Assembly (NCBI GenBank): GCA_963677625.2
Contig: CAXXSW010000004.1
Coordinates: 558,001 to 622,000, forward strand
Origin: UBA1351 sp963677625
GTDB taxonomy: Bacteria; Bacillota; Clostridia; Lachnospirales; Vallitaleaceae
Reading direction: 5' to 3'
DNA: 64,000 nt
In this document: piece after piece, positions 17,157 through 25,212 of the stretch
How the letters are laid out: the number at the start of each line of letters is the position of its first letter
Position numbering within the stretch: position 1 is the stretch's first letter
The notes under the pieces: model-generated
What the model saw: the letters and a program-made list of their open reading frames with translations, nothing else
What the model was told of the DNA's origin: nothing
Database searches by the model: none
Made by a program: the position numbers and the translations under genes

Positions 17157-18026
17157 CTATTTTTTTAAGGTAATATGGAAACAAACATCTCCCTCTTGTT
17201 CTAAAACTATGGTGTGTCCATCATCTTCAAGAAGTTTTCTTACAATATATAAACCCATACCATGATCCTTTTTATCTGCCTTACTGGAAACACCAGCTTC
17301 AAATATCTTATTAACCATCTTTTCAGGTATAAAGGGACCATTGTTTCTAACCCTGACTTCAATGGTCTTTATAGCTTCATAGATTTGAACTGTCAAAACC
17401 TTCTTTGGAATATCCACTTCACCAAGGGCTTCAAATCCATTGTCAATGAGATTACCCAGTATCCGGCAGAACTCCCATTCGCCAATAGGTATATCTGTTA
17501 ACTGAGACTTGAGTATCAAGTCAAAATGAATCCCTTTCTTCTCAGCTTCATTGGCCTTGGCCTGAAGTAAAGCATTGGTAGAAACAGATTTCGTTTTAAT
17601 TCGATTTCCAACCTTAATAATATCTCCATATAAATGATTCAAGTAAGTCCTTGTTTCTTCATATTCTTCTAGCTCCATTAATGAATAGAGAACCTGAATG
17701 TGATTGAGAAAATCATGTCTTTGCGCTCTTAAGTCCCTATTAAGTTTCTCAATGTTCTTAATAGAGTCCTCCCGTCCATATGACTCCTCTTGGATTTTAC
17801 GGTAGTATTTCCTGTCTTTTCGAATCATGGTTAGGCTAACCAGAGTCACTATTAAAATCAAACCAAGAACTACCGGCGGATCAACATAAAGGTCATCACC
17901 AAGTATACCTTGTCTAAAAGCTGCATAATATAATAATGCCACTAATATAACTAAAAATTGCAGTACATAAAAAAAACCGGTACTACTTGTAATTCTATCA
18001 ATTTTTCTGTTAACTCTATTTGCCAT
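17157..18026 (-). CDS. Sensor histidine kinase, AgrC/Spo0B-type (GHKL ATPase)
   Basis: Two N-terminal membrane spans (about 18-36 and 50-68), a linker, then the Spo0B-like dimerisation helix with the phospho-acceptor His104 in QRHDFLNH, and a GHKL ATPase with the N-box NLIDNGFEA (about 192-200) and GMGLYIVRKLLE near the end. This H-box class pairs with LytTR or DcuR-type regulators. The nearest candidate is the LytTR gene at 14129-14869, three genes away. The short extracellular loop gives no hint of a ligand. I chose the ATG at 18026 (GGTGA six nt upstream); GTG codons at 18038 and 18035 are possible. Divergent from the phosphodiesterase gene. Confidence 0.88.
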   Translation of the reverse strand: MANRVNRKIDRITSSTGFFYVLQFLVILVALLYYAAFRQGILGDDLYVDPPVVLGLILIVTLVSLTMIRKDRKYYRKIQEESYGREDSIKNIEKLNRDLRAQRHDFLNHIQVLYSLMELEEYEETRTYLNHLYGDIIKVGNRIKTKSVSTNALLQAKANEAEKKGIHFDLILKSQLTDIPIGEWEFCRILGNLIDNGFEALGEVDIPKKVLTVQIYEAIKTIEVRVRNNGPFIPEKMVNKIFEAGVSSKADKKDHGMGLYIVRKLLEDDGHTIVLEQEGDVCFHITLKK

Positions 18027-18080
18027 TTCTGTCACCACTCTCCATTAGGACTATCTATCTTAATGTTTATATTTTACCAT

Positions 18081-18109
18081 TTGTTTAGCCTTTTTATCTA
18101 TAGTATAAT
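18081..18109 (+). promoter_or_regulatory. Putative sigma-A promoter of the phosphodiesterase gene
   Basis: TTGTTT, 17-nt spacer, TATAAT, ending 30 nt before the ATG at 18140. The -10 is perfect and the -35 is fair. Confidence 0.5.
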
Positions 18110-18139
18110 GAAAAAAAACAAGATTTTTTTGGAGGGTAT

Positions 18140-19426
18140 ATGAAAAATCCACTATTACTCATTTCTATTGACCAATTAAACGCTAACGACTTCGATATGA
18201 TAAAGGACCTACCTGTCTTTAAGGACTTTATAGAAAATGGTAGCTTTGTAAAAAGCGTAAACTCTGTTTACCCTTCTCTTACCTATTGTTGTCATACAAG
18301 TATTGCAACGGGTTCCTATCCTGACAAGCATGGTATTTATCATAACGAAAAATATAATCCTGATATGTATCAAGAACAAGATTGGTTTTGGTACAGTAAT
18401 GCCATCAAGCTACCAAGTATTTTTGATTTGGTTGCTGCTGATAAAAGAAAAGTTGCCACGCTTTTATGGCCGGTAACCGGTAAGTCTCCTTCCATCCATT
18501 ATAACGTGCCAGAAATCTGGTCTAATAGCGGTGAAAGCTCATTAAGCCTTTTTCTTAAGGCAGGGTCATTGAAACTTCTTCCTTTGGTTGCTAAACACCA
18601 ACATTTGTTAGATGGTAAAAAACAACCCAACGTTGACAATTTTACACAAGCCCTTGCTAAAGACTTACTCCATAAGAAAACTCTGGATTTAACTGCCATT
18701 CATTTTACAGAATTAGATGATGCAAGACATAAGTATGGAGTTGAATCAGACCAAGCTAGGCTAGCTCTTCTAAAATCAGAAGAAAGAGTCGCTGACCTTC
18801 TAGACGTTCTTAAAGAAAAAGAACGATTAAAAACAACAAATATAGTTCTTTTTGGTGATCATGGTGGCAATGATTTTGATCAAGCCATCCTCATGAATCA
18901 ATACTTTAAAGACCACAATCTCTTAAGCTTAGATAAAGATAAACGCATCACAGATTATATTTGTTATGCAAACAGCGGAGGGGGTTCCTGTCATATTCAC
19001 TTAAAGGAACCCGAAAATAGTGACCACTACAACAAGGTCAAAAACCTGCTTACGAAGCTTACTCTAATACCAGGCACCTCAATTAAAAGCTTTATAAGTA
19101 GACAGACGGCTCATGAAAAACACCATCTCTTCGGTGATTTTTCATTTGTTCTAGAGGCTAAAGATGGTTATGTCTTCAAGAATATGATTCGTGATGAATG
19201 GATTGTACCTGGTCAAGAACTGAATAAACTCTATGTTAGTGATCACGGATATTTGCCAAGTCATCCTAATATGAAAACCCTCCTGTTTGCTAAAGGGCCT
19301 GACATAAAAGCAGGAATCCAAATTGACCAATGTAACTTAGTGGACCTAGGAACAACTTTTGCTAAACTTCTAGGTGTCAGCCTAACCAATCCGGATGGTA
19401 TCACATTAGATCAGTTAATTAAATAG
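18140..19426 (+). CDS. Alkaline-phosphatase-superfamily phosphodiesterase (nucleotide pyrophosphatase-like)
   Basis: 428 residues with the metal-binding pattern of type I phosphodiesterases/nucleotide pyrophosphatases: Asp in SIDQLN near the N-terminus, the Thr nucleophile region YPSLTYCCHTSIATG, TELDDARHKYG, FGDHGGND and SDHGYLPSHP. There is no signal peptide or anchor, so it should be cytoplasmic. It would hydrolyse phosphodiester or pyrophosphate bonds; the substrate cannot be told from the sequence. GGAGG stands six nt before the ATG. It is a single-gene unit with a promoter at 18081-18109 and a terminator at 19437-19492. Confidence 0.85.
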   Translation: MKNPLLLISIDQLNANDFDMIKDLPVFKDFIENGSFVKSVNSVYPSLTYCCHTSIATGSYPDKHGIYHNEKYNPDMYQEQDWFWYSNAIKLPSIFDLVAADKRKVATLLWPVTGKSPSIHYNVPEIWSNSGESSLSLFLKAGSLKLLPLVAKHQHLLDGKKQPNVDNFTQALAKDLLHKKTLDLTAIHFTELDDARHKYGVESDQARLALLKSEERVADLLDVLKEKERLKTTNIVLFGDHGGNDFDQAILMNQYFKDHNLLSLDKDKRITDYICYANSGGGSCHIHLKEPENSDHYNKVKNLLTKLTLIPGTSIKSFISRQTAHEKHHLFGDFSFVLEAKDGYVFKNMIRDEWIVPGQELNKLYVSDHGYLPSHPNMKTLLFAKGPDIKAGIQIDQCNLVDLGTTFAKLLGVSLTNPDGITLDQLIK

Positions 19427-19436
19427 CCCAAAACAT

Positions 19437-19492
19437 AAAAAGCACCAAGCTTCTGTTGTAGAAAGTCGTAACAGATACTTGGTTCTCTTTAT
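19437..19492. terminator. Bidirectional terminator
   Basis: Arms ACCAAGcttCTGTT and AACAGataCTTGGT with A-rich and T-rich flanks. It is shared by the convergent phosphodiesterase and chemoreceptor genes. Confidence 0.8.
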
Positions 19493-19533
19493 GTTTATAT
19501 AGGTTAATCCAGAACTAACTCACACATTAATAA

Positions 19534-21354
19534 TTAAACTTTAAAGGTTTGTAGTTCATCACTAAAGTCTTTGGTTAAGACCTTGAACTCCTTGATACTG
19601 TCAGATAGGTTCTTAATCTGCTCTGTATAGGTACTGACATTAGCTGAAACCTGCTCAGCAGACGCTGAGTTTTCCTCCGCAATTGCTGCAAGTGACTCAA
19701 TATTCGTAAATACTTTTGTAATTGCTTCTGTTTCATCGTCCAATTTTTTAGATGTAGTTGCCATATTTTTCGCCACACCTTGAATCGTTGTATTAGCAAC
19801 ACTTGACTCTTCAACAGCTACAGACAACTGAACATTCTCTTTTTCAAGAACCGTATATTGTGAATCTATATCATCAACCAAGAGGTTGATTTCTCCAATA
19901 AACTCACCCAAACTTGAATTGATTTTTTCTACAGCATCATTAGTTTCTTCTGAAAGTTTACGAACTTCATCTGCTACAACAGCAAAGCCTTTTCCTGCCT
20001 CGCCAGCCCTAGCCGCTTCAATCGATGCATTTAAGGCCAAAAGATTAGTTTGTTGGCTGATTGCAGAAACCAAGGATACAATTTCTGTAATATCTTTTGC
20101 ACTAACCATTAATTTTAGGCCATTTTCCTTAACGAGCTCGAACTTCTTAAGGATAGCATTGAGTTCACTTGCTGTTTTAGATACATTTGTAAAACTTGAT
20201 TCGATCTGAACTACAGACTCCTCTAATTCTACCTTGTTAGCCGTTTCCTCTTGAGCGATCTTTTTTACTTCCTGAATATTGTCATTCAAAAGATATATTG
20301 AAGTCTCAGTTTCTTCAGCCTGATTGGTAGCTGCAAATGCCAATTGTTCAACGACGTCTGAGATTTCATCAGAAGTAAAAGACATTTCTTTGGCTATCTC
20401 ATTTAAATTGTCAGAAAAGGCACTCATTTCATCTGACATGCTATTGAAACCAACAAAATCTTCTGCAAGCATATCCTTGAACTCAATCATCTTACTAAAA
20501 ATATCATCGTATCTGTCATTGGATACGATTTTCTTACGAGACTGAAAATTATGCTGTTTAAAATTATCCAATTCTTCATACATATAATACAAGGGTCTGG
20601 AAATAATTCTTGACGAAATAAAGGTTGATACACCAGCGACAAGGACTCCTACAGCTTCTGCCACCAATGAACCTCCAATGTATTCATGAGGTAGAAATAT
20701 AGCTATAACCATAAAAATCAAAGCCATAATAATTGCTGACATAATTGCAATTTTAGCACTTGTACTTTTGATGAAGCCAAAGGACAACAAGCGATTAAAT
20801 GTATATTTCCTTACGGATTGAACTTGGTATTCAAACATTAATTCAACTTCTAATTCATCATTTGTTCGTCTAACTTCCTTAACTTGAATCTTCTCACCAT
20901 AATGTGCAGCCACACCCTGAACAAGTCCTAGCAGATATGGAAACATACCTCTTTTAGACCGATAGATGAAACTTGCCTTGTTTCCTCCCAAAGGAAGCAA
21001 ATCAAGTATTGGTGGTTTAGATCCTGCAAATTTCTTTCGCACTATAACGTGTACATCATTCATTCTACTTAAGAATTTATACGCATTTTTTTGCCTAAAG
21101 AAAGCAGGATAATTGCTACTAAAAGTAGCAATATTATCGAAGCCGATTTTGCCCCAGATAGAATCTGTATCGTCTCCAGTTTTAGAGCTAATTTCTTGAA
21201 TAAAATCTGTTACTTTTAAGTCTTCTACATCCACAAGTGGAGAAAAAGCAACTTTTGTATCCCATCCGATTTTTTCAAGACTTGTATTCACTATTAAATC
21301 CCCATATAGTTTTCTACATGTCTTAATCCAAGTATTTACTACGGTTCCTTTCAT
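19534..21354 (-). CDS. Chemoreceptor with N-terminal O2-type H-NOX haem domain
   Basis: 606 residues. Residues 1-185 are an H-NOX (HNOB) domain. The proximal haem ligand His102, Pro115 and the Y131-S133-R135 propionate motif (YRSKR) are present. The distal pocket has Trp9, Asn74 and Tyr140, the triad that in Caldanaerobacter Tar4H/Tt H-NOX stabilises bound O2, and the N-terminus MKGTVVNTWIKTCRKLYG closely resembles that protein. Two membrane helices follow (about 200-250), then a methyl-accepting signalling domain with the hairpin tip at about 433-470 (SQQTNLLALNASIEAARAGE). It should steer motility in response to O2 and/or NO, with the haem domain in the cytoplasm. GAGGTGATGAC precedes the ATG. 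A terminator-like hairpin ends only 28 nt upstream. Confidence 0.93.
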   Translation of the reverse strand: MKGTVVNTWIKTCRKLYGDLIVNTSLEKIGWDTKVAFSPLVDVEDLKVTDFIQEISSKTGDDTDSIWGKIGFDNIATFSSNYPAFFRQKNAYKFLSRMNDVHVIVRKKFAGSKPPILDLLPLGGNKASFIYRSKRGMFPYLLGLVQGVAAHYGEKIQVKEVRRTNDELEVELMFEYQVQSVRKYTFNRLLSFGFIKSTSAKIAIMSAIIMALIFMVIAIFLPHEYIGGSLVAEAVGVLVAGVSTFISSRIISRPLYYMYEELDNFKQHNFQSRKKIVSNDRYDDIFSKMIEFKDMLAEDFVGFNSMSDEMSAFSDNLNEIAKEMSFTSDEISDVVEQLAFAATNQAEETETSIYLLNDNIQEVKKIAQEETANKVELEESVVQIESSFTNVSKTASELNAILKKFELVKENGLKLMVSAKDITEIVSLVSAISQQTNLLALNASIEAARAGEAGKGFAVVADEVRKLSEETNDAVEKINSSLGEFIGEINLLVDDIDSQYTVLEKENVQLSVAVEESSVANTTIQGVAKNMATTSKKLDDETEAITKVFTNIESLAAIAEENSASAEQVSANVSTYTEQIKNLSDSIKEFKVLTKDFSDELQTFKV

Positions 21355-21382
21355 GTCATCACCTCATTATTGTTTAATAAAA

Positions 21383-21417
21383 AACATCCCTAGCATACAG
21401 TTTAGCATAGGGATGTT
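21383..21417 (-). terminator. Terminator of the cell-wall polymer operon
   Basis: AACATCCCTA / TAGGGATGTT, a 10-bp perfect stem with a 15-nt loop. On the minus strand it is followed by TTTTTTATT. It ends the operon whose last gene is csaB, and also lies in what would be the leader of the H-NOX chemoreceptor. Confidence 0.85.
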
Positions 21418-21571
21418 ATATCATCAATTAAATATATCTACTATTAATAAAAACATATAAAGCTTAACACTCTGTTCATCATTTCTTCATTCACTATTCA
21501 TGTACTCTCTTGAATTATAGAAAAAGCTTTTTATCCATCCACAGATATTTTTATGGTTAACCCTATGAAGC

Positions 21572-22663
21572 TTATGACTTTAAAAGATCATTCAAATAAT
21601 CTCTGTTCCTTTTTGCCTCACCTTTTAATTCGTCAACCCTAATCTTCATTTTGCCTATAATAACCTCTCTGTTTTCTTCAATATCCTTAATCATATCCAT
21701 CATCTTATCCACATGAATATGACGCATGTCTTCAACAAAGGGAATATCCAATTCCTTGGCATAATATTCTACTTTAGGATCATAGTTAAATCCAATGACT
21801 GGAACCTGCTTCAAGGCTCCATAGATAAGACCATGTAACCTCATGCTGAGCAGCATATCTAGGCCCCCCAAGAAACCAATAAGCTTCTTCTCATTGTACC
21901 TATGTTCAATTACATAGGCCTTATGATGCATTTTCTTTACAATTTCAAAAGAAACAATTAAATCTGCAGGATGTTTCATTGGGACAAAGACAATATTATA
22001 ATTATAGGTTTCAATAATCTGGTCACATACTTTTGCCATCTTTCTAGTATAAGAATCTTCATGATTCCAAGATCTAAAAAGAAGACCAATCATGGATTTA
22101 TTCTGTGGGATTTTTTCTAAATCATATATATCAGACAAATCAATTTCATCATCTAATTGGAGATTAAAAACAGGATCGGCAGTAACTTCAACTATTGGTT
22201 TAAAAACCTTTAACCCCTTTAGTAATTCCTTGGACAAATGCTCACGAAGTGTAATTACGTCAACTCCATTCAAAGTCCACTTTACTAATGGACGATTATA
22301 CCATTTTTTTATCGGGCCTATTCCGTTGCCATATAGCATAATTTTTTTTCTATGAAACTTGGCCATCCATAACAAGGCTAAATAATAAAAAAGGGATCGT
22401 GTTGATGTCAGGTCTTGAATCAGACTTCCCCCTCCCATGACAAGTACATCCGTATTCTTAATGGCTGTAAGAACCTCACCCATATTAAAACGATTGATGC
22501 TTTTGACATCATATTCCCTTTTAGTCACTTTAGGCTGATTTGATAGAACAGTAATATCAGCCTCTATATCTAACTGCCTTATATCATGACATATAGAGTG
22601 TAGGATTGCATCATCACCTGAATTTTGATATCCATAATAGCCGGCAACAAGAATTCTTTTCAT
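21572..22663 (-). CDS. csaB: Polysaccharide pyruvyl transferase CsaB
   Basis: 363 residues, with the family start GYYGYQNSGDDAIL, then LVMGGGSLIQDLTS and LSMRLHGLIYGALKQVPVIGFNYDPKV near the C-terminus. CsaB transfers a pyruvyl ketal from phosphoenolpyruvate to a sugar, usually beta-ManNAc, of the secondary cell-wall polymer; the pyruvate is what SLH domains recognise. Its start overlaps the stop of the ligase gene by one base (TAATG), showing translational coupling. Last gene of the operon, followed by the terminator at 21383-21417. The SLH protein at 12466-13857 is a likely client. Confidence 0.93.
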   Translation of the reverse strand: MKRILVAGYYGYQNSGDDAILHSICHDIRQLDIEADITVLSNQPKVTKREYDVKSINRFNMGEVLTAIKNTDVLVMGGGSLIQDLTSTRSLFYYLALLWMAKFHRKKIMLYGNGIGPIKKWYNRPLVKWTLNGVDVITLREHLSKELLKGLKVFKPIVEVTADPVFNLQLDDEIDLSDIYDLEKIPQNKSMIGLLFRSWNHEDSYTRKMAKVCDQIIETYNYNIVFVPMKHPADLIVSFEIVKKMHHKAYVIEHRYNEKKLIGFLGGLDMLLSMRLHGLIYGALKQVPVIGFNYDPKVEYYAKELDIPFVEDMRHIHVDKMMDMIKDIEENREVIIGKMKIRVDELKGEAKRNRDYLNDLLKS

Positions 22664-24165
22664 TAGACTTTTGACCTTTCTATCCTATAAATAGCAACCA
22701 ACAGACCTACATAGGTCCAAAAATAAACCACCGAAAAAGGAGATTCAAAAATATTCTCAACGCCATTGTGAATAAGGAGACCAATTGCACCAGAAAAAAT
22801 AGAAATCATAATTATTCTATATCTTTGATTCAAAGTCCCTCGAATATATAAAAACATATTCCAAACCGTAGATAAAAGTAAAAGCACAAAGACTGTTAAT
22901 CCCATTATACCAGATTCAGTTAAAGTCTTTAAATAATAATTATCCATATAAAAAGGAGTCAAATTATGATTAGTAGCCACTGCACCACCAAAACGACCTA
23001 CTCCCAAACCAAACAAAGGTCTTTCCTGCCACTCTTCAAGAGCATATTGCCAGCGATAAAGCCGTCCCCCTGTAGATGCCTTGGAAATATATTCTTTGGT
23101 GAACATATAATAAATCCTATTCCAAATAGTATCAATAGACATAACTGCTACCATTAGCAAGGTAGTAATGCTAACAATCATCCTCTTAGCTAAGAAAAGA
23201 AACATTATAACAATGCCAATAAAAGCAGCTAACCAAGCTCCTCTTGAAAAGGTAAATATCAAACCAAGTCCCATAAAAAGAGTACTAAGAATATACAATA
23301 TCTTTTTAATGATATCTTTCTCAACAATAAACATTCCAAAGGCTATTGGAATATTAATAACCATTAAACTTCCTAAGGTGTTTGGACCTCCTACAATGGA
23401 ATAGGCTCTGGTTTGAATAGACTCCGAGCTATCTACCCAATTTCCTAACATTTCGGCTCCAGTAAAATACTGCCATGTTCCATGAGCACCTAACAAACCT
23501 ACACTAAAAACCATAAGCATTAAAACTCTTTCCAGAATAGTTTCACTATCAACCATTTGGACGACAACAAAATACCACAACATATATTGAACAACAGCCC
23601 GAAGCCCTTCAATACCAATACCTAAATCCGGTGAATAAATAAAGGTAATACTTGTATAGGCAAGGATAAATGCGATTAGGGGGATATCCATCCGTGTAAA
23701 ATAGTATTTTTTTTGAAAAAGTATCCTTCGAAGAATTATCCATCCTACACATCCTAAAAGAAGGAGTTCATCCCATATACTTGATAAAGGGATGAGAAAG
23801 GTCCTAACGCCTCTATCTACATATACGTAAAGAATAACTAGATAAACTAAGTTAAACTGACAAATCCAATTATAAACAATCGAATGGGCCAACCAAGCAT
23901 GAACTTTCTTAAATAAAGAAATAAAAAAACTTTCCTCAATACTTCGTCGAATCCAACGATAAAAACCTTCCAGTTTCTGATCAAAAGTATTGAGCCACCT
24001 TACAAAAAGTGATTTTTCGCTTACATCACATAAGCTACCATACCCACTGTAAACTTGGGGGGTAAAAAAATAAGCTTTCGATGCCCAGGCAACTATATTT
24101 GTTATAAAATTATAGATTAAACTTTCTAGGATAGACCTACGTATCCAATTCATTATTTTTTTCAT
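22663..24165 (-). CDS. O-antigen ligase / Wzy-type membrane protein
   Basis: 500 residues, about ten to twelve membrane helices, with the Wzy_C-type loop between late helices (GGRLYRWQYALEEWQERPLFGLGVGRFGG). Such proteins join or polymerise lipid-linked polysaccharide units outside the membrane; here the product would be the secondary cell-wall polymer. The first ~120 residues form an extra region in which the amphipathic motif WIRRSIxES occurs twice (about 7-14 and 71-78), each followed by an aromatic segment. This is not part of the core family and looks like an internal duplication. One-base overlap with csaB. Ligase versus polymerase cannot be decided from sequence. Confidence 0.85.
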   Translation of the reverse strand: MKKIMNWIRRSILESLIYNFITNIVAWASKAYFFTPQVYSGYGSLCDVSEKSLFVRWLNTFDQKLEGFYRWIRRSIEESFFISLFKKVHAWLAHSIVYNWICQFNLVYLVILYVYVDRGVRTFLIPLSSIWDELLLLGCVGWIILRRILFQKKYYFTRMDIPLIAFILAYTSITFIYSPDLGIGIEGLRAVVQYMLWYFVVVQMVDSETILERVLMLMVFSVGLLGAHGTWQYFTGAEMLGNWVDSSESIQTRAYSIVGGPNTLGSLMVINIPIAFGMFIVEKDIIKKILYILSTLFMGLGLIFTFSRGAWLAAFIGIVIMFLFLAKRMIVSITTLLMVAVMSIDTIWNRIYYMFTKEYISKASTGGRLYRWQYALEEWQERPLFGLGVGRFGGAVATNHNLTPFYMDNYYLKTLTESGIMGLTVFVLLLLSTVWNMFLYIRGTLNQRYRIIMISIFSGAIGLLIHNGVENIFESPFSVVYFWTYVGLLVAIYRIERSKV

Positions 24166-24171
24166 AACTCC

Positions 24172-24666
24172 CTACTCCTGATCATCTATAACTTCCATCT
24201 TGCTGATTGTACCCGATAAATTGGTTTTCTCCGTCAAAATAAAATGTGAATAACCTTCTCGAATTTCTTGCTGGCCAATGGTATAAATTGGACTTTTATA
24301 CTCTGCATCAGCTTCAATAGTCACTAACGCCCTTTTCTTACTAGGATGTACTCCTGTAACCACTTGTCCATTATTATCAACCTTAGTCACTTCTGCATCA
24401 ATAATCTCCACATGGGTTATTTCACTATTAGTCAAATATTTCTTGTTATCAGCTAAAGCCATCCCTTTTTCTAAGTTATAAAAATAAGCTTCATCATAAA
24501 GGGCAGTTATTACTTCAATTCTTACCCTGCTTCTTGTTCCACTTCCAAAATCAATAATCTCACCACCAGAAAAACGGCCGATACCAGTCATAACAACGCC
24601 AATTAATGCTAGAAGAATAATCAAATCCAACAAATGAATTTTTCCAAATAATTTACCTTTTTTCAT
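24172..24666 (-). CDS. DUF4330 membrane-anchored protein, copy 1
   Basis: 164 residues from the ATG at 24666 (AGGTGG five nt upstream). One N-terminal membrane helix (LLDLIILLALIGVVMTGIG) preceded by KLFGKIHLLDL, then an extracytoplasmic beta-rich domain with VRIEVITALYD, KKRALVTIEADAEYKS and YTIGQQEIREGYSHFI, typical of DUF4330. The next upstream gene encodes a second member, so the two are a tandem pair. They are always placed beside wall-polymer genes in what I know of this family; no activity is assigned. They may assist export or assembly of the polymer. Confidence 0.85.
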   Translation of the reverse strand: MKKGKLFGKIHLLDLIILLALIGVVMTGIGRFSGGEIIDFGSGTRSRVRIEVITALYDEAYFYNLEKGMALADNKKYLTNSEITHVEIIDAEVTKVDNNGQVVTGVHPSKKRALVTIEADAEYKSPIYTIGQQEIREGYSHFILTEKTNLSGTISKMEVIDDQE

Positions 24667-24675
24667 TATATCCAC

Positions 24676-25149
24676 CTACTCTCCAATGTCCTGTATATTG
24701 ACCACATTACCATAGGCTTCAAACTGGTCTGTCTTAATGTAATAAGGACTTCCTGCCTTGATTTCCTGCCCACCAAGATCTATATAAGGCCCATATTTAT
24801 TAACCTGTCCTTGTATGGTTACAACTAGACGTCTCGTTTCCTCCAACTCATAGGATACTATCTCACCGTCTACAGCTGATATATCTGTACTTTTATATAT
24901 TTCTATATCTTTGATTTTTGCATCCTGAAATCTTCCTGATGCCACCAATTGATCTCCAATCTCAAGTTGCCTTAGCATAGCCTCAGGTATATTATCAGCT
25001 TCAGCAACAAAAACAATATTCACCTTTCCTGACCCTGTTTGATTAATATTTCCTTGGTCTCTTCCTGTAAAATATATAACACCACCAGCAATAATGGCAA
25101 GAGCGACAAGAGCTATAAAACCATCCAATACACTAAATTTCTTTTTCAT
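24676..25149 (-). CDS. DUF4330-like membrane-anchored protein, copy 2
   Basis: 157 residues. N-terminal anchor FSVLDGFIALVALAIIAGGVIYF, then a beta-rich domain paralogous to that of the downstream gene: GKVNIVFVAEADNI, QLEIGDQLV, ETRRLVVTIQGQ and IDLGGQEIKAGSPYYIKT line up with the matching strands of copy 1. It lies nine nt upstream of copy 1 and 63 nt downstream of the flippase gene. It is probably secreted-side facing and may form a heteromer with copy 1 (inference). Function unknown. Confidence 0.8.
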   Translation of the reverse strand: MKKKFSVLDGFIALVALAIIAGGVIYFTGRDQGNINQTGSGKVNIVFVAEADNIPEAMLRQLEIGDQLVASGRFQDAKIKDIEIYKSTDISAVDGEIVSYELEETRRLVVTIQGQVNKYGPYIDLGGQEIKAGSPYYIKTDQFEAYGNVVNIQDIGE

Positions 25150-25212
25150 ACTATATCATCACCAAAAACCGTCACAAGCTACTGGTTTATCTCAGGTGAT
25201 TCCTCCTTTTCA

